Under the pieces are notes generated by a model, which did not search any database, was not told where the DNA came from, and worked only from the letters and a program-made list of their open reading frames with translations. From positions 4,828,289 to 4,892,288 of the forward strand of contig CM039122.1 in the NCBI GenBank assembly GCA_022036555.1: DNA of 64,000 nucleotides, in the 5' to 3' direction. Positions 1 to 11,638 of the stretch are shown piece after piece. The stretch's first letter is position 1, and every line of letters begins with the position of its first letter. Source of the stretch: Microstegium vimineum (taxonomy: Eukaryota; Streptophyta; Magnoliopsida; Poales; Poaceae). A program made the translations under genes and the position numbers.

Positions 1-1800
1 ACAAAAATGCTAATAGGTCTTATATTCAGAATAGTTATATGCACAAACAAATAAAGTGCACAAGAAATAATGGCTACCTGTTTCTTTGTATAGTCATACT
101 TCCTTTGTCCAACAGCAGGAAAGAAGGTCAACATTACTGATCCATTTCTGCTCACTCGAGATCCTCCGGACTAATAAAACAAAGAAATTATGTGGAGGAA
201 GAACAATGTATGACCAAAAAACAATCAAATCTAAAAGGAAACATACTTCTAATTTGCTGAAACTTGGCATTATAGGATGTATAGAAAGTGCAGCCTTTCC
301 CTTGAACACAGTATAGCTTGCATACCTTTTGACAGACGAGTTCTCTGCTTATAAAGGGATTAAGCGAACATCAATATGGAAGTTAGCATTCAGCACGGAA
401 GGTTGATTTAATAAAAAGAACGAAACAAAGAATTCACCATCAAGATTTGCTGCTGAAGTTGAAACAGCTTGTTGGAATGTCAATGAACCACTCCAAAGAG
501 ATTCTTTTAGATCAAAACCCCTCCTGTGAAAGGAAAACAAGCTTTAATAACTTAAAATAGCCATTTAACTCACCAATACATAGATTGAAAACTACAGTAG
601 CCTCAGATGCTGAACTAAATCCTGCTGGCAAAAAAGGCTGCGGAAACTTACCACAGATAAAAGAATAGCTTGAATATGATATCTCAAGGTTCAGTGATAT
701 TTTTTAAAAAATAAGACCATTGTGTGCCGTTAATCATCAAGCGGTCAGCAGTATACATTGATACTCGGTAAAATCTACAATGAGGGCTACACAAACATAT
801 CAAAGCTGAAAAACAATAGAAATGACCATCTGTGTACAAAACAGCTAATTTTCAGCATGACTTTATTCTCGTGATTACATAGCAGCATCAAGTCCAATCC
901 TAACAAAATTCTTAGTAGCAGTAAGTTTGATCTCAATGATTTTCCATTTTGCCTAACAAGATTAACTCCTCATTCAAGTCATTAGGTACATCAACTAATC
1001 CACACATTACACTTCAGGCAAATTGATTTAAACTAGGGACACAGGTAATCACATCCTGAGCACTGGATACTATTTATATTATTGAATAATAACTCTGCTC
1101 ACTAGAAGGGGGAAACAAGTAATGTTCATTCTCGACAGCCAGCCAAATCCTGTTATCATTCATCCCTGCAGAAAATATCACACAGGAATGTGCAGTCCGC
1201 AAACGCAAGGGAAGCGGGTGAATCCTCTACAGCGAAATCTGCACCTACCAGAAAACACATAATCTGGGGAAGCGAGGTCAACAGGAACGACACGCCAGTG
1301 CATAAACCCTACCCCTAAAACCCCCACCTAAAACCCCGGGCAGGGGCTACCCTGACTACAGCAGCAGGCACAGCAGTACAGTCCGCACGCTGGCTCACCC
1401 GATGGGAAACCCACCCAAGTGGCTCCAAGAGCGCCGAAAAAGCGCCCGAAAATGACGCACACGGATAGACGAATGGCACCGTGGCAGCGGCGGCCGCTCC
1501 GGGAACCGGGGTGTGGCCGTGTGGGGATAGATAAGAGTTAGGGCTTAGGGTCGCGCGCGGGTCACCTGGAGGCGGAGGGGAGGAAGCGGGAGAGCCGCAG
1601 CATCGTCTCGTCGCCTTGAAGGTCGCCGCGACGGAGGGTAGGGGAGGGGAGCGAGCGCCGAAGACTCGGGGAGTGAGCAAGTTCCGTTCCGTCCCACTGC
1701 GGCGGCAGGGCAAGGCGCCGTCTGTCTCGGGGAGCGTGTAGGCGGCAGCGCGCCTTTACGGGCCGAAACCGAAAGAGATGGGCTGTCCATGCCACTCAGT
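1..1800 (-). other. 5' half of an unrecognised minus-strand gene (incomplete model)
   Basis: On the minus strand the block from about 1780 to 1300 is GC-rich, like a grass promoter and first exon, and the rest is AT-rich like introns. Good splice signals are visible: donors at 1565 (CAG/GTGACC), just after 1254 (TCTG/GTAGGT) and just after 654 (TGTG/GTAAGT); acceptors before about 1167 (TTCTGCAG), about 809 (TTTTTCAG) and about 525 (TTTCACAG). A short exon at 1603-1566 would start with MLRLSRFLPS, which looks like a mitochondrial presequence. The piece 525-349 reads as about 57 residues and stops, so it may be a last coding exon. I could not join these pieces into one open frame, so some may be untranslated. 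Family not recognised; the gene probably continues left of the window. Confidence 0.3.
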
Positions 1801-1938
1801 CTATGGCCCAATAATCAGCCTCGTGTTTTCGAGATTATTTTTAAAAAAAATGTTTTTGAACTAACACCATTACAAGTTGTTGGATCAATTTGCATCCACC
1901 TGTCATGTCAAGTTGTTATGCATTTTATTATTGTTGTT

Positions 1939-2520
1939 AGAGCATCTTCAATAGACTCTCTATTTTCTTCCTAAATACTAGGAATAGAGATTTTGTTAAA
2001 AAAACACACTCTAACAACTTTTTTTAATTAGTTATGCAAATATAGCAATATTCTATTCCAGGTTTTTCGCTATCCAAATATAGAAGACAAGAATGACTCT
2101 CTAAACTGTGTATGAGATATAAAAAAGTTGTTGGATAGCATAAAGATATAGAAAACGATTTTTACTCAAATGACTCTATAAATGATGATTTAGAGCATCT
2201 CCAAGAGACTCTTCATATCCTTTCTAAATGTTAGGAATATAGATTTTGGTGAAAAACTATCCTCCAACAGCTAATCTAAATGGTCATCTAAATATAGTCA
2301 TCCTGTATTTTGGATTTTTCGCTAGTCAAATATAGAAGACGAGAATGACTCTAGAGTGTGTGTGTGAGAGATATAGAAAAGTTGTTGAAAAATAAAAAGA
2401 TATACAAAGCGAGTTTTATGCAAATGACTCTAAATGATAATTTAGAGAGTGAAATTTAGAAAGACTGTTGAAGATGCTCTTATAGAGTATATTTTACAAA
2501 GACTCTTGGAGATGCTCTTA
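1939..2520. repeat. Two interlocked MITE copies (tandem dimer)
   Basis: Inverted ends AGAGCATCTTCAATAGACTCT (1939) and AAGACTGTTGAAGATGCTCT (2461) enclose a second pair, TAGAGCATCTCCAAGAGACTC (2191) and AAGACTCTTGGAGATGCTCT (2500). The interiors repeat with a period of about 250 bp, for example the shared stretch TTTTTCGCTA..CAAATATAGAAGAC..GAATGACTCT at about 2065 and 2314. The GAGCATCTCCAA-type end is common in grass MITEs. Superfamily not assigned because no clean target duplication is seen. Confidence 0.7.
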
Positions 2521-3226
2521 GGGAGCCGTTTGAAAAAGTTTGCGAAGAAAGTGTGAAATCGTCCGTTCAACAGGGAAAAAATTCAAAACTCGTAATGGTG
2601 TTATGTCCATTTGCTCTCAATGTTCAAGACACCTTCCAAATAATCTCAGGAGTTTATGAAAAAATTTAAATTGCACAGAATTCTACCTTCGGGTTCTCCA
2701 AAAATATTCGGCCTACATAATGCATTCTACAACGATAATGAAAAATACAAGTTATGTTTCCAATAAAATCTTTCATTTTTACTTGTGGTTGTAATTCACC
2801 TATTTCAATTTAAATTCAATGGAACACTTTAAGATAGCATGCCATAGTATGCAAAATAAATCATAGTTTACATGGCTATTTGAATGGTGTTTTAAAGGTT
2901 TAAAAGAGAAGTAACACAATAGTTTAGTTTCCCTTTTTAAGGAAAAAAGACCAACATGGAAATTCACCCTTTGTTTGGGTTTTTTTATATATATAAAAGA
3001 AAATCCTCTCAGGATGGCTTTGTTGATGGAAGCAAAATTTTCTAGTGTCAGTAAAATATGATCAACTTTTTAAAAAAAAATCCTTGTTGTAGCTCAATTT
3101 TTTTTTTATGGAGTTGAACCCTGCTTTTAAAGAGCAAATCACAAGTCTTACAGAATTTTCACCTGAAAGCACTGGGGGCTAACCATACATAGGGATAAAA
3201 AAAAATGACGCTCAATAGATTAGTAA
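2521..3226. other. AT-rich spacer, no gene seen
   Basis: Low-complexity AT-rich DNA with poly-A and poly-T tracts. No open frame or splice-bounded exon is convincing. Confidence 0.6.
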
Positions 3227-3442
3227 GGGTATCCGTAATGGTATAAGTTAGCTGCTAGCTCTAAGCTAACATCTTTAATAGTGCTAGCTTTTAATGACTT
3301 ATATTATATATGATACACTCATATAATTTTGGAATGTGTGTATGAGCTAGCTCTTGATCAAGAGCTATTTTTTCTATTTCTTCTATTAAAATATAAAAAG
3401 AATGCTTAGAGCTAGTTTATGAGCTAGCCATTACGGATACCC
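3227..3442. mobile_element. Tourist-like MITE
   Basis: Perfect 15-bp terminal inverted repeats GGGTATCCGTAATGG and CCATTACGGATACCC bound a 216-bp AT-rich interior rich in GCTAGC-type palindromes. The flanks are TAA and AAA, so a 3-bp TWA target duplication is possible but imperfect. PIF/Harbinger membership is inferred. Confidence 0.7.
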
Positions 3443-3569
3443 AAACTGTAATAATGATTTTGACATTTGTGCAGTGGACCACGTTTGTTACTGCCGATTT
3501 TACCTCCGATCCAGATGTAGTACCTTTTCAAATTGTTGGATATATATTTCTGATCCAGATGTAGTACAT

Positions 3570-3694
3570 TTGACGTGCCAACACATTTGTGGTGGTGAGA
3601 TGTAGTACCTCTTCAATAGTTTTCCTTTTTAAATGTGCCAACATAATTGTAAGCGCAAATTTTCTCTTAAATGCCAAATGTGTTGGCACGTCAA
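3570..3694. repeat. Short inverted repeat with 20-bp perfect arms
   Basis: TTGACGTGCCAACACATTTG at 3570-3589 is exactly complementary to CAAATGTGTTGGCACGTCAA at 3675-3694, with an 85-bp AT-rich loop. The phrase GATCCAGATGTAGTAC recurs just to the left (about 3509 and 3551). It is probably the remains of a small inverted-repeat element just downstream of the IRX15-like gene. Confidence 0.65.
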
Positions 3695-3971
3695 GCATTA
3701 CAATTATTGGACCACCTCACCGCCACAACCCACAAGATTTCTTCGAAAAGAATACAAGGAACCACTGATCTCAATACTTCATTGACACAATTCTGCGAGT
3801 TCATTACTTTGATCTCCGGTCAATTTTCCTTCTGCTTGGACGAGGAAGATCATCACTCGAAGAACTCAATTTTACAGATCGTCGCAAGCATTAACATTTT
3901 TTACGCATCAATCATGCATGCATCACAAAACTGGAGCATGTTGGGGCTAAACGGGGGAAACTACTCGTCGC

Positions 3972-5096
3972 TTAGTTCGATTTCGATTTCTGAGGGGCGG
4001 GCGGCCCGCAGAAGGCTTCCCGGTTGGCGGCGGCGCCGCCGCGCAGGAGGAAGTGGCCGAGCGACGGCGTGCTGGTCGCCGTGACCCGGTTCTCGTCGCA
4101 GAGGAACTCCCGGCCACACGCGCGCTCCACCTCCCGCTCGTAGTCGTGCACCATCACCTCCGTCTCCGTGCCCTTGGTCCGCGCCATCACCGCCGCCGAG
4201 TAGATCGCCGACATCCTCCCCGGCGACCCTTCCATGAACCTTCACGTACACCATGAAAAAATCATAAACAACTATATAATGAATTGGCTTTCCTTCCTTA
4301 ACCAATCCAAAAAACCATGGCGGACGGCGGACGGCGGACGCGGCATCCGACATGCATGCGTGCAATGGTGCGTTGGCACGTACCCGCGCGGGCCGTCGAC
4401 GAGGATGACGTCCCAGGCGACGTCATAGAGCTGGTTGGGGAGGTCATTGATGGCGAGGCGGCAGTCAGAGAAGAGCAGGTTCTGAACGGGACGGCACTCG
4501 GCTGCGCGCGCGGCGCGGGCGGCGTCGAGGAGGTCGGGGAGCTCGCGCACCGCCGTGGCGTACGCGACGTCGTAGGCCTCCAGCCCCGGGTGCTTGCCCT
4601 CCAGGTGGGCCACGTAGTAGGCGTTCTCGTCAAGGAACACGGTGCGCCCGCCGTGGTTCAGCGCGCGCCACAGCGGCGTCTCCGCGCCAAGCCCGAACAC
4701 CAGCAGGTTGCACGGCGCGCGACGCCGGAGCACGGACGCGATCGCGCGCACGTCTGGCTCTGGCATGCTCGACGTCGAGTTCCCCGCCGCCGCCGCGTAC
4801 TGCACTAGCGCGTCGAACACGTACCGTGGCAGGCCGGCCTCATTGGTGCCGGCGCTGGCGGCGACCGTGGAGGGCGCCGCCTGCTGGTACGCTGCCGCAC
4901 CGGCCGAGGCGCGCGACGTGGAGAGCACGGTGAGGAGGGACACGCAGGTGAACAAGGCCAGGAAGACCACCAGCCACATGCACCGCCGGGACCAGCCATG
5001 GAACGGCATGGGCGACGTCGGTGCCGTCCCGTTCAGGGCCTTGTTCGACGACGTGTGGACGACGAGCAGCTTCGGCCCGGCCATTGCCTTCATCAT
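3972..5096 (-). CDS. IRX15-like DUF579 xylan biosynthesis protein
   Basis: Two exons, 5096-4384 and 4239-3972, give an in-frame 326-residue protein, close to the roughly 320 residues usual for IRREGULAR XYLEM 15 proteins. The N-terminus is short and cytosolic, with a membrane anchor at about residues 40-58 typical of Golgi type II proteins. The DUF579 domain (about 90-315) has FGLGAET at 134-140, FLDEN at 153-157, the block CRPVQNLLFSDCRLAINDLP, and VDGPRG at 233-238, where the intron falls. The donor is GCGG/GTACGTG and the acceptor GTGAAG/GTTC; a nearer AG at about 4233 would break the frame. FLDEN and the LLFSDC block match IRX15 better than the 4-O-methyltransferase GXMT branch (family knowledge). 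IRX15 proteins are needed for normal xylan in secondary walls; their reaction is not settled. Start: 5096, 5093 and 5084 are all possible ATGs; 5084 (GGCAATGGCC) has the best context. An in-frame ATG at 5183 looks like leader. Confidence 0.85.
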
Positions 5097-5675
5097 CTCC
5101 GCGCTCTGGCTTTTACGTGAACGAACGCTGACAAGGTTTAGTAGATGAAGGATGCATGTTGTGCAGATGGAATGGCCACTCACACTGACATTTTCAGGTG
5201 AGAGATCAGAGTTGGCAAGGGAGGTTGAGAGGGACTGACAGCATCAGCATGCCAAGCTAGCTGAATTAAGCAAAGTTAAATAAGCTTATGTTGGATTAGT
5301 AGTTGGCATGTTTGGCAGGAAAGCAATCCAGGTTAAAAATTGCTTGAGGGTTGCAACCTGCAAAGGCTTTGCTTCAGAGTGGCTCAAATTTTGGTAGGTT
5401 TTGATGGCACTCTTTTGATTTTGACACCAAATCTTTCTCGCAACATTAACTATATCATTTCCTATTTTAAGTTTTAACCACCTTTTAGAAATGAAAATGA
5501 GCACAACAAAAACAGTCTGTAATGCGACTTTTCTCTCTCTCATTTCTTGAGTTTTTTTAGATGAAGATCCTTCAAAGTTAAAATTTGTTAGCATCAAATA
5601 GTTCCAAAAAAATTGGACTGAGCTGAATGTGAATATTCCCCGGACAACCTTGTCATGATACTTTTTTTAGGCAGA
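5097..5675. other. Upstream region of the IRX15-like gene
   Basis: Holds the 5' leader and presumed promoter of the minus-strand IRX15-like gene. No other gene is visible. No TATA box could be placed with confidence. Confidence 0.5.
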
Positions 5676-5683
5676 GTGAGGCC

Positions 5684-6296
5684 CAGGGGTTTACTTACCG
5701 TTTCGGAACCGGTAACCGCCGGGGGCCGGTCGGGCGGTTACCGACCGGTTTGACCGGTTACCGGTCCAAACCGAACGAATTGCATTTTGAATTCAAACCA
5801 ACGGTTTTGGACCGGTAACCGGTCGGTTAGGGCCGGTTACCGACCGGTTTGGGCCGGTTACCGACGGTTTCGTCCCAAACCGTCCCAAGCCAAATTTCAA
5901 ATTTGAAAAAAAAAAATCGAAAATTTTGAAAAAATTCCTAAAAATAGTTCATGATTTATAGAGTCGAATGGTGTACAAATTTTTCAAATTGGAGTTCGTT
6001 TGCTATTTATTTTGACGCGTACAAGTTTGGAAAAAAAATAGAAAAGATCCTTTTTCTTTTTTTTTTCAAACTTGTACACGTCAAAATAAATAGCAAACGA
6101 ACTCCAATTTGAAAAAATTGTACACCATTCGACTCTATAAATCATGAACTATTTTTAGGAATTTTTTCAATTTTTTCGATTTTTTTTTTTAAATTTGAAA
6201 TTTGAATTCAAACCGGTACCGAAACCGAACCGGTCCCGGCCGGTTTGTCGGTAACCGGCCGGTTACCGCGGTAACCGTTCGGTTTGGTGAACCCTG
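5684..6296. mobile_element. Foldback hAT-type non-autonomous element
   Basis: The 613-bp unit starts CAGGGGTTTAC and ends GTGAACCCTG, and is flanked by a perfect 8-bp duplication GTGAGGCC (5676-5683 and 6297-6304), as expected for hAT insertion. Nearly the whole unit is an inverted repeat: arms of about 140-150 bp (about 5900-6040 and 6060-6200) around a short loop, plus outer arms made of repeated ACCGGTTACC/GGTAACCGGT boxes. No coding capacity. A transcript through it would form a very long hairpin. Confidence 0.85.
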
Positions 6297-6555
6297 GTGA
6301 GGCCCCATTGTTTTTGGCGTTGCACAGTACCAATCTGCCACTGCCTGAGTGATGATACAATAGCATCATCGGAAAGCAACAGAAGATGACACCAGGTTTT
6401 GAAAGGGCAGCCAGCAGCTTTCTGGCCACCACCAGTCACCAGAAGGATATGAAACAAAAGCAGCCAAGAGAGCATATCAGGTTTGGTGAGAAAAACTGCG
6501 CAACAAATATAAGACTGGAATTCATTGGACTGGTCGCAAGATGCTACCAGCAGCA
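6297..6555. other. Spacer between the foldback element and the copia element
   Basis: Unique-looking DNA of about 250 bp. No gene is seen; the open frames on the minus strand have no family features. Confidence 0.4.
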
Positions 6556-6785
6556 TGATAGATAAATCTTGGGTTCTAGTGCACTTTAGTTGTTAGTCTC
6601 TTTTCAGTTTTTGGACAGTTGATTTATGCTTTAGACTAGCTTTACTTTACAACATTAAGAATATGCTCTTAAAGTAAACTTGTATCCCACGAAAGCTCTA
6701 TTGAGCTCCAGTGTATATAAAGGGGAACAAAGACTAGAGGCAATTAAGCCCTAGTAGCACAATTCTGAGTCTCACTTTACTAACA
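6556..6785 (+). repeat. Left LTR of the copia element
   Basis: Begins TGATAGATAA and ends CTAACA. It contains a TATA box (GTGTATATAAAGGGG at about 6712). It matches the right LTR over its whole length. Confidence 0.93.
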
Positions 6786-6787
6786 AT

Positions 6788-6799
6788 TGGTATCAGAGC
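6788..6799 (+). promoter_or_regulatory. Primer-binding site (initiator tRNA-Met)
   Basis: TGGTATCAGAGC lies two bases after the LTR and is the usual complement of the 3' end of plant initiator tRNA-Met used by copia elements. Confidence 0.9.
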
Positions 6800-6850
6800 G
6801 AGGTTTGCTAGAAGAGCCAAAAACACCACCTTTCCACCATCCCACCAGCC

Positions 6851-9800
6851 ATGTCTGCTTCAGCAGAGCGCACCGCCGCCGCCGCCGCCGCCACCAAGGC
6901 CAAGGCTTTGGCCGCCGAGGATGGTACCTCGGTCACCGGTGAGGGTGCGCAGGGCGACTCCCAACACCCGGGCCGCGCGTTCGCTGGCTGCAGAGGCAGC
7001 AGCGGCGGCGGCGATCCAGGCGGCGAGGCAGGCTGCAGCAGCAGCAGCAGAGCAGGCGGCGAGGACCGCGCAGGCGCTGCGAGCGGAGATCGCTGCAGAG
7101 GAGGAGGAGCAGGTGGAGAAGGACGTCAGGCGCTCTGAGAGCTCGCGCGATCAGAGGGATCGGCGCCGCTCTCAATCCCCGTGCGACCGCAGGCGAGGCC
7201 GCGGCGGCGGGCGCCATGAGTCGCGGGACAGGGTGGTCTATCGCGACTCCGGCAGCAGCACGACGTGGCCGATGCTGGACAAGACCAACTACCATGAGTG
7301 GTCGCAGCTCATGAAGTTGCGGATGCAGACGCGCGACATGTGGGAGGCCGTCGAGGGAGGTCCGATTCAGTACCGCGACGATCGACGGGCGCTCGAGGTG
7401 ATCGTGGCTGTTGTGCCCAAGGAGATGGGCATCCCGCTCATGGACAAGACATCGACAAAGGAGGCGTGGGACGCCATCGCTGCAGCAAGGATCGGCGTGA
7501 ACAGGGTCCGACGAACGACGTTGTAGCGACTTCACCGAGACTGGGAGAACATCGGCATCCAGCCCGATGAACAAGTCGACGACTTTGCCATCCGACTGTC
7601 GACTCTGCATCAGCAACTCGTCATCCACGGCGACCGAGACATCACCGAGGAGCGCGTGGTGGAGAAGTACCTTCGATCGGTGCCAGCGAAGTACGCGCAG
7701 ATCGTCGTCGCCATCGAACAATTCCTCGACTTTGAGGCGCTCACGCTCGAGGAGGTGACTGGGAGGCTCAAGGCGGTGGATGATCTCGAGGCGCAAGCAC
7801 CGATCGGGATGTTGGTCGTCGGAGGAAAGCTGATGTACACTGAGGAGCAGTGGAGAGAACGCTGGAAGAAGGAGAAGAAGGGCGCTGCCGATGCCGATGG
7901 CTCGGCTCCCAGGCAGCAACGTGGTCGTGGAGGAAGGTTCCAGCGGGGCCGTGGCGGCGCGCGTGGCCGAGGGCGCGGCGCTGGCCGCGGAGATGGCGGC
8001 GGTGACCGCGGCCCCTCGGGTGACAACCGTGGGCCGAACACCTGCCTCAACTGTGGCTTGGAGGGCCACTGGGCGCGCGATTGCTGCCTGCCACGACGAG
8101 AGCGCGGCGGAAGCCACGGCGGTGGAGGTGACCGTGGCGGCCGAGGAGGTGATCAAGGTGGAGGCCGCGGCGGCGGTGCTGGTGGATACGCTGGGCGTGC
8201 CTAGTACGCCGAGTGCGAAGAGGACGACGCGTTGTTCATGGCACACGCGTTCGTCGAGCTGGACAAGGATGCGTCGGCTTACTCTCTGGCCGCGCAAGAA
8301 GTCACCTTGGAGGAGCCAAGGGCTCGAGCCTTCCTCGATGTCGATGAAGAAGAAGAGAAGATGGGAGGCTGGTACCTCGACAGCGGAGCAACGCACCACA
8401 TGACGGGGCACCGCGAGCTCTTCGCCGATCTGAACACGGACGTCCGCGGCACCGTGCGCTTCGGGGACGCGTCCAAGGTGGACATCCGCGGCATCGGCAC
8501 CATCGTGTTCCAAGGCAAGACCGGCGAGCATCGGGTGCTGCACGGCGTGTACTTCATCCCTGCCCTCAAGAACTCGATCATGAGTCTTGGGCAGTTGGAC
8601 GAAGGCGGCTCCAAGGTGGAGATTGCCGATGGCGTGCTGCGCATCTGGGATCGCAGTCACCGCCTGCTTGCCAAGGTATCTCGAGAAGCTAACCGCCTCT
8701 ACATCCTTCACTTGAAAGTTGTGCAGCCTTGCTGTCTCACTATGCGCAAGGATGACAAGGCATGACAATGGCACGAGAGGCTCGGCCATTTGCATTTTGA
8801 TGCACTACGACGTTTGAGCAGAGGAGAGATGGCCCGTGGGATCCCCAAGATCGACCACGCAGAGCAGGTCTGTGACGTCTACGTCACCACCAAGCAGAAG
8901 CGGCGAGCTTTTCCATCCGCGATGGCGTACCGTGCCCAGGAGCACCTGGAATTGGTGCACGACGACCTCTGCGGACCTGTGACGCCGACGACATCGGCAG
9001 GCAACCGATACATCCTCTTATTGGTGGACGACGCCACCCGATTCATGTGGGCGGCGCTACTGCCGACCAAGGATGCTGCTGGGGAGGCAATCAAGCGCAT
9101 CAAGGTTGCAGCAGAGGTGGAGAGCGGCTGCCAGCTCAAGGTCTTGCGCACGGACAATGGCGGCGAGTTCACCGTCGCCGAGTTCAGCTCCTACTGCGCC
9201 GATCAAGGTATCAAAAGACACTTCAGTGCCCCCTCACTCCCCTCAGCAAAATGGGGTCGTTGAGCGCAGGAATCAGACGGTGGTGGCCATGGCGCGGGCT
9301 CTGCTCAAGCAGCGCGGTCTACCGGCAAGATTTTGGGGGGAGGCCGTGATGACGGCGGTGCACCTTCTGAACCGTGCCCCGACGCAAGCACTGGAGGGCA
9401 TCACCCCCTACGAGGCATGGCATGGCCGATCGCCGACGTTGGGTCACCTCAAGGTGTTTTGGCTGTGTCGCTTACACCAGGCGCCTGACCCAGCTCCGCA
9501 AGTTGGATGACCGCGGCGAGGCCGGCGTGTTCATCGACTATGCGGAGGGCGCGAAGGCCTACAAGGTCTACGATCCAGTGTCCCAGCGCGTGCGTGTCAG
9601 CCGCGATGTCGTGTTCGACGAGGGTCGCGGCTGGGACTGGACATCGGCAGCGGCAAACACATCGGAGGAAGGTGGCAACGACTTCACCGTCGAGTATCCC
9701 TGGAGCTCCCAGATCGGCATCACCATCGCCAACTCCTCCGCCGCACTTCAATACACCGGAGCCGTCACAAGGTGAGGAAGCAGAGGATCCCCCATCGGCA

Positions 9801-11617
9801 GCGGCACCATCGGAAGTCGCGCCATCGGCAACCGCGCCATCAGCAGCGGCACCATCGGCAACGACGCCTTCGGCAACGGCAAGCGGCTCCAGTCCTCGGG
9901 TCGAGCACGTGACTCCCCTGGAGGACGATGAAGAAAGGGTGGGCGCCTACCATGGCAGTGAGCCACCGCGCTACCGCCGCATCACTGACCTCATCGGGGA
10001 TGAGGCCACCCCGCCGCTGGCTCAGAGGCTGTTCGCCGAGCTAAACCTCTCCTGCTCGGACGAGCCGACTACCTATGCTGAAGCTGCCGATGATCCAGCT
10101 TGGCAAGCTGCGATGGAGGAAGAGCTGGGCGCTATTGAGCGTAATGACACCTGGGAGCTGGTGCCACCCCGAGCTGGTCATCGGCCAATCACCCTGAAAT
10201 GGGTGTTCAAGCTGAAGAAGAATGAGGAGGGTGTTGTGATCAAGCACAAGGCAAGGCTTGTGCTCGGGGTTTTGTGTAGCAAGAAGGGATTGACTATGAG
10301 GATGCTTTTGCCCCTGTGACAAGGATGGAGTCAGTCAGGCTGCTGCTAGCCTTGGTTGCTCAAGAAGGATGGAAGGTCCATCACATGGATGTCAAATCGG
10401 CATTCCTCAATGGAGAGCTCAAGGAGGAGGTCTATGTACAACAGCCACCTGGGTTTGCTGTCCAAGGAGAAGAAGACAAGGTCTATCGGCTCCACAAGGC
10501 ACTGTATGGGCTGAGGCAGGCACCCAGGGCATGGAATGCAAAGTTGAACTCAACCTTGAAGAAGATGGGGTTCGTTTAGAGCAAGCATGAAGCTGCCATC
10601 TACAGAAGAGGCTCAAATGACTCTGTTCTACTAGTCGGAGTCTATGTGGATGACTTGATCATCACTGGAGTCAAGGAAGAGGAAGTGAAGATTTTTAAGA
10701 CAGAGATGCAGTCCATCTTTGAGATGAGTGACCTTGGGTTACTCAGCTTCTATCTTGGAGTAGAAGTGCAGCAAGGCAGTAGTGGGATCACTCTGAGGCA
10801 GAGCCACTATGCCAAGAGGATTGTGGAGTTGGGGAGCATGGTCGATTGCAACCCTGCTGCCACCTCGATGGAAGAAAGATTAAGGCTGAGCAAGGAGAGC
10901 ACAACAAAAGAAGTGTATCCAACACAATACAGAAGATTGGTTGGAAGCTTGAGGTACTTGGTCCACACTAGACCAGACCTGACCTTTTCAGTGGGATTTG
11001 TGAGCAGGTTCTTGGAGAGACCAACCACTGAACATCAAATGACAGTCAAGAGAATTCTCAGGTAATTGGCTGGTACCCTTGACTATGGTCTCCACTTCAC
11101 CAAGGCATCAAAATCGGCAAGGTTCTCATCGGTAAGGTTTTTGGGCTATTGTGACTCAGATCTAGCTAGAGACATTGATTCCAGCAAGAGCACAACTGGC
11201 TGCCTTTTCTTCCTAGGCAACAACTTGGTCAGTTGGCAATCGGTCAAGCAGAAGATAGTGACACTCTCTAGCTGTGAGGCTGAGTATGTGGCCATGACTA
11301 CAGCAGCAACTCAGGCACTATGACTATCAAGGTTGTTTGCCGATTTGCTAGGAAGGAGAGTGAAAACTGTGGAGTTGAAAGTTGACAACAAATCGGCACT
11401 TGCACTTGCTAAGAACCCAGTGTTCCATGACAGGAGCAAGCACATAAGGACCAAGTTTCACTTCATCAGAGACTGCATGGAAGAGGGGAGCATCAAGGCC
11501 GATCACATCGGCACAAATGAGCAGCTTGCCGATATTCTCACAAAGTCACTTGGAAGAACCAAGTTTGAAACCATGAGAAGCAAGATTGGGCTCAAGAAGA
11601 TCATCAAGATTGGCTGA
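6851..11617 (+). pseudogene. Broken copia gag-pol polyprotein gene
   Basis: Reading 5' to 3': an alanine-rich gag start at 6851 with a frame change near 6930; the gag core and a CCHC knuckle (CX2CX4HX4C) at about 8043-8084; the protease motif DSGAT at about 8380; the pre-integrase WHERLGH region at about 8770; the integrase core (8940-9450); a linker of 15-bp repeats coding APSAT-like units (about 9787-9880); reverse transcriptase with YVDD at about 10640; RNase H with the copia end-signature DNKSA and ADxLTK (about 11370-11550). Breaks: TAG at 7524, TGA at 8763, frame changes near 9230, 9460, 9770 and 10250-10320, TAG at 10577, TAA at 11063, TGA at 11321. It cannot make a working polyprotein. 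The long antisense frames here are shadows. Confidence 0.93.
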
Positions 11618-11627
11618 AGCAAGACTT

Positions 11628-11637
11628 AGGGGGAGAA
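11628..11637 (+). promoter_or_regulatory. Polypurine tract of the copia element
   Basis: AGGGGGAGAA lies one base before the right LTR, the expected place for plus-strand priming. Confidence 0.88.
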
Positions 11638-11638
11638 T

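Noticed and set aside
1315..1811. Long minus-strand open frames in the GC-rich block
   Set aside because: They overlap each other in different frames and run through apparent splice donors; kept only as promoter/first-exon DNA of the unresolved gene.
6933..8795. 620-codon minus-strand open frame
   Set aside because: Lies antisense to the copia gag/protease region in GC-rich DNA; no domain, no own promoter. The plus strand carries the recognisable motifs.
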